From Hyperoplus lanceolatus (taxonomy: Eukaryota > Chordata > Actinopteri > Uranoscopiformes > Ammodytidae), in assembly GCA_026929865.2 (NCBI GenBank), contig CM049398.1, positions 21,241,501 to 21,305,500 on the forward strand: 64,000 bases of DNA, given 5' to 3'. The position numbers and the translations under genes are program-made. Below are positions 61,741 to 64,000 of this stretch, piece by piece. How positions within the stretch are numbered: position 1 is the stretch's first letter; the number at the start of each line of letters is the position of its first letter. Under the pieces are notes generated by a model. That model worked only from the letters and a program-made list of their open reading frames with translations. It searched no databases and had not been told where the DNA came from.

Positions 61741-62790
61741 ACTTTCGATTTGGACGAAACCAAAAGCATTAGGCTCTACCGAATCCCACGAGCAAAATCT
61801 GGACAACAAATTTTTCTACGACCATCGGAAGACCAAACGGTAGCACTTTAAAGATTCGCGAAAATTCCTTAAAAAAAAAAAAGAGGGATTTTCTTGAAAC
61901 TGAAGGGAGACTATCATGGGGCATACCTGAGCCTATGGAAAACATATGGGCAAGAAATTCCTATGTGGGCCGGACTTATTAAAAAAAGAGTTTTTCAATT
62001 TTTTTGCCTGTTTTCGCCATTTTATAAGTCTTTAGGCGGGAAAATTCAAAAAAGTCTCTTTACAATGGAGAGGTTGACAATTTGATTTTGCTATAACTCC
62101 CCAACCGAACATCGCACATTCAAAAACTTGACATCCACTTGTTTGGTACATTGAGCTGCATCTTTCTATCTAACGTAGTTTTGCGAATGTCATCCATAGG
62201 GGGCGCCAAAACCACAAAAAGCAAAGAGAACGCGTTTGGGGCTATAACTTCCACACCGAACATCCCACAGTCAAACACTTTATATCCACAGATGCCCACT
62301 GTGTTAGTCACCAAAACACACTCCTCCTACAGTTTTTGCCTGATTTGGACAAAACCAAAAGCATTATGCTCTACCGACTCCCACGAGCAAAAGTTGTATA
62401 AATAATTTTTTTTACAACCATCGGAAGACCAAACGGTAACGCTTTAAAGATTTGCACATTAGCTACCTTGTACCAAACTGCTCCTAAATCCAAAACGATT
62501 CATCCTATTAACACCAAACTTCACACATGTGTTTGTTCTATGGTTCTCAGGTTGGTTCTACTTTTTCCTTAAATTGCTCCAAAAGGGGGCGCCAAAACAC
62601 ACTTCAGCATCTTTCTCTGCGATTTTTTTGTCTTTTGGTCTATAACTCCCAAACCAAACATCCCACTTTCAAAAACTTTACATCCCCGGATTCCGTAAAG
62701 CAAGGGGCCGGCGCCGCGGACGACGACGCCCGATCCTGAGTCGCGTGGGAGGCTTGGCCCCAGTTCACAACTGCTTGCAGTTCTAGTTTC
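61741..62790. mobile_element. Fish modular repeat, possibly Helitron-related
   Basis: It is built from repeated modules. A segment of about 115 bp (GGACGAAACCAAAAGCATTA ... CGGAAGACCAAACGGTA) occurs at about 61747 and again at about 62345. A CTATAACTCCCAACCGAACA-type segment occurs at about 62091, 62241 and 62641. GGGGGCGCCAAAA occurs at about 62198 and 62584. The right end, GCGTGGGAGGCTTGG to CTGCTTGCAGTTCTAG followed by T, resembles a Helitron-type CTAG|T terminus, though a clean hairpin was not verified. Confidence 0.55.
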
Positions 62791-63231
62791 CTTATGTTTT
62801 TTGAAAGTAGAGACAACATTTCTACCAAAAAGCGTCTGGACCAAATTTTATATTAGTCATGTTTTGTGCACTCCCCTACTGTGTTTTGGAAAATTTCCAC
62901 TGCATTTTTGAAGCTAATAATTAATCTTCTTGCACATTTGAAATGGGTATTTATAGAAGTATGTAAAATCGGAGAAAATACCCCTAGACTTCAGATGGTT
63001 AATCGCAATACCAACATCTATAAAAGTTGCATCCCTAATACTGTATGTTGTACAGCAGCACTGCTAAAAATTTTACAATGAGCAAAAAGCGTGTGCCTGG
63101 AAACCCAGACAGCCAATCATTCAGTCGAGTTGATTAAAGACAAATCTGCTGTTTCTACACGGTTTCCATTGTAGGTCTGTAGCAATCATCTTACCCACTT
63201 TTGTGTAGGTGTCTGCAGTCAAAACATTTAT

Positions 63232-63303
63232 TGGAGAATGCGGGCATCGATCCCGCTACCTCTCGCTCGCGCTTGAATAGAACTCTAGGAGCCGAAGTTT
63301 GCA
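63232..63303 (-). pseudogene. Degenerate tRNA-Ala, intact 3' half
   Basis: The minus strand 63266-63232 (GCGAGAGGTAGCGGGATCGA then TGCCCGCATTCTCCA) equals, over 35 nt, the 3' half of a vertebrate tRNA-Ala (GGGGAATTAGCTC... type) as I recall it, including the B box GGATCGATGCC and discriminator A. The T-arm stem GCGGG/CCCGC is intact. The 5' half (63267-63303) keeps only GGCTCCTAGAG-like traces of the D arm. The anticodon stem-loop is scrambled, so it cannot be a functional tRNA. No CCA is encoded, so it derives from a gene rather than a mature tRNA. Confidence 0.6.
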
Positions 63304-63836
63304 CTTTTTCGTTCGAAAACAATTTCATTTGAATTATGGACTGCCTTTGAATCAAGTTTGATCGGATTTTAAGTTGATAGGAGAAAGTTTAAAGACGCTA
63401 TAAATAGAGACAGACATTGTTGCCCATGTGGAAGTAGGCTATAGCCTAATTAAAGAACGGCGAAATATATATATTTTTGAAGGATACTGTGGTATGTAGC
63501 CTATGGTTGTTTGTGTATTCTTACATGTCTTTTTTGGCCTATATCTTGAGTTTATTTTTGTTATTTTTTCGGGTGGAACACTGGCTGTCCAAGAGGGAAG
63601 CGGCATGCGTTTGTGCGCTGGGAGAAAGATCCCTGCACAGAATTCAACTCATAATGTTTGCGAGTCGACGTGTCAGAGAGAGGCATGAATCGGCAGAGCG
63701 ATCGACTTTTACTGTGGCTTTTTGCTGGAGTGTTGAGGAGAGATTGCCAACTGCGCTGTCGCTTTTTTGTACCGTTCTCGCTTGTGATTTGATTATATGT
63801 CGGGATTATCCATAAAGTTGAATTGCTTTTTACATA

Positions 63837-63925
63837 CAGAGCAGCTGACTAAGAGTTTGCCTTTATCAAACGCGCAACTCGTGTAAGTGGTTGTGCAAAT
63901 CGCTGGTTCGAATCCAACTCACGGC
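63837..63925 (+). other. tRNA-like sequence with perfect B box
   Basis: GGTTCGAATCC is a perfect polymerase III B box. Upstream, GTTTG and CAAAC enclose a 7-nt loop (CCTTTAT) like an anticodon arm, and a D-arm-like GCAGCTGACTAAGAG precedes it. The loop lacks the invariant T before the anticodon, and no acceptor stem closes. A long spacer of about 25 nt would be the variable arm. Probably a relic, SINE head or coincidence. Confidence 0.2.
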
Positions 63926-64000
63926 AGTTGACGGGAATAACGGCAAAATATGTATATGTTATTGCTCCACTCTATATTAATTTCACTTGCGTGGGGGGCT

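Larger units (their letters stand above)
59201..64000. other. Upstream region of P2RY6, no protein gene seen
   Basis: This must contain the P2RY6 5' UTR exon(s) and promoter, which I could not place. Short DNA elements, a repetitive block and tRNA-like pieces are listed separately. A 112-codon plus-strand frame at 63477-63815 shows no recognisable similarity, and I treat it as chance. Confidence 0.4.

Noticed and set aside
63232..63266. Reading the tRNA-Ala match as an LTR-retrotransposon primer binding site
   Set aside because: The match extends 35 nt into the tRNA body and ends at the discriminator base without the TGG that pairs to the CCA tail. No LTR was seen beside it.
63477..63815. 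112-codon plus-strand frame with a hydrophobic start
   Set aside because: No similarity I recognise, no splice or polyadenylation context, and an AT-rich surrounding. Most likely chance.

Overview
The window is teleost fish genomic DNA, read as the 5' part of one very large gene plus a neighbouring receptor gene, both on the minus strand. The evidence for a ray-finned fish is: vertebrate-type split genes whose best recognisable relatives are ARHGEF17 and P2RY6; very many long (CA/GT)n microsatellites; and a dense load of fish-type repeats (a BEL/Pao retroelement, L2/CR1-type LINE tails, hAT, Tc1-like and TTAA-flanked elements, a tRNA-headed SINE). I cannot name the species.

Layout. Positions 1-2762 hold a decayed BEL/Pao retrotransposon on the minus strand, lying in an intron. 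Positions 3972-4049 are the small second coding exon of ARHGEF17 (start of the Rho-GEF DH domain). Positions 4050-48942 are one intron of about 45 kb, filled with microsatellites and nested transposons. Positions 48943-54213 are the 1757-codon first coding exon of ARHGEF17. Positions 54214-57676 are intergenic. Positions 57677-59200 are a complete two-exon P2RY6-like nucleotide receptor gene. Positions 59201-64000 are its upstream region, with several short DNA transposons, a repetitive block and a degenerate tRNA-Ala.

The two genes lie head-to-tail in the same orientation (P2RY6 upstream, ARHGEF17 downstream). This is the order I know from the human P2RY2-P2RY6-ARHGEF17-RELT neighbourhood, so the block looks like conserved vertebrate microsynteny. 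P2RY6 is a Gq-coupled UDP receptor and ARHGEF17 a RhoA activator. A shared signalling role is conceivable, but the sequence does not show one.

The most unusual structures are two elements with very long terminal inverted repeats inside the 45-kb intron. One, at 14440-18833, has arms of about 1.45 kb that each carry a splice-ready gene start pointing inward. The other, at 40596-44431, has a perfect 8-bp target duplication and a 78-bp tandem array expanded in only one arm. Other points of interest are an intron inside the P2RY6 coding region and a GTGA tetranucleotide tract that begins 7 nt past the splice donor of ARHGEF17 exon 2. I found no bacterial-type system, CRISPR array or operon.
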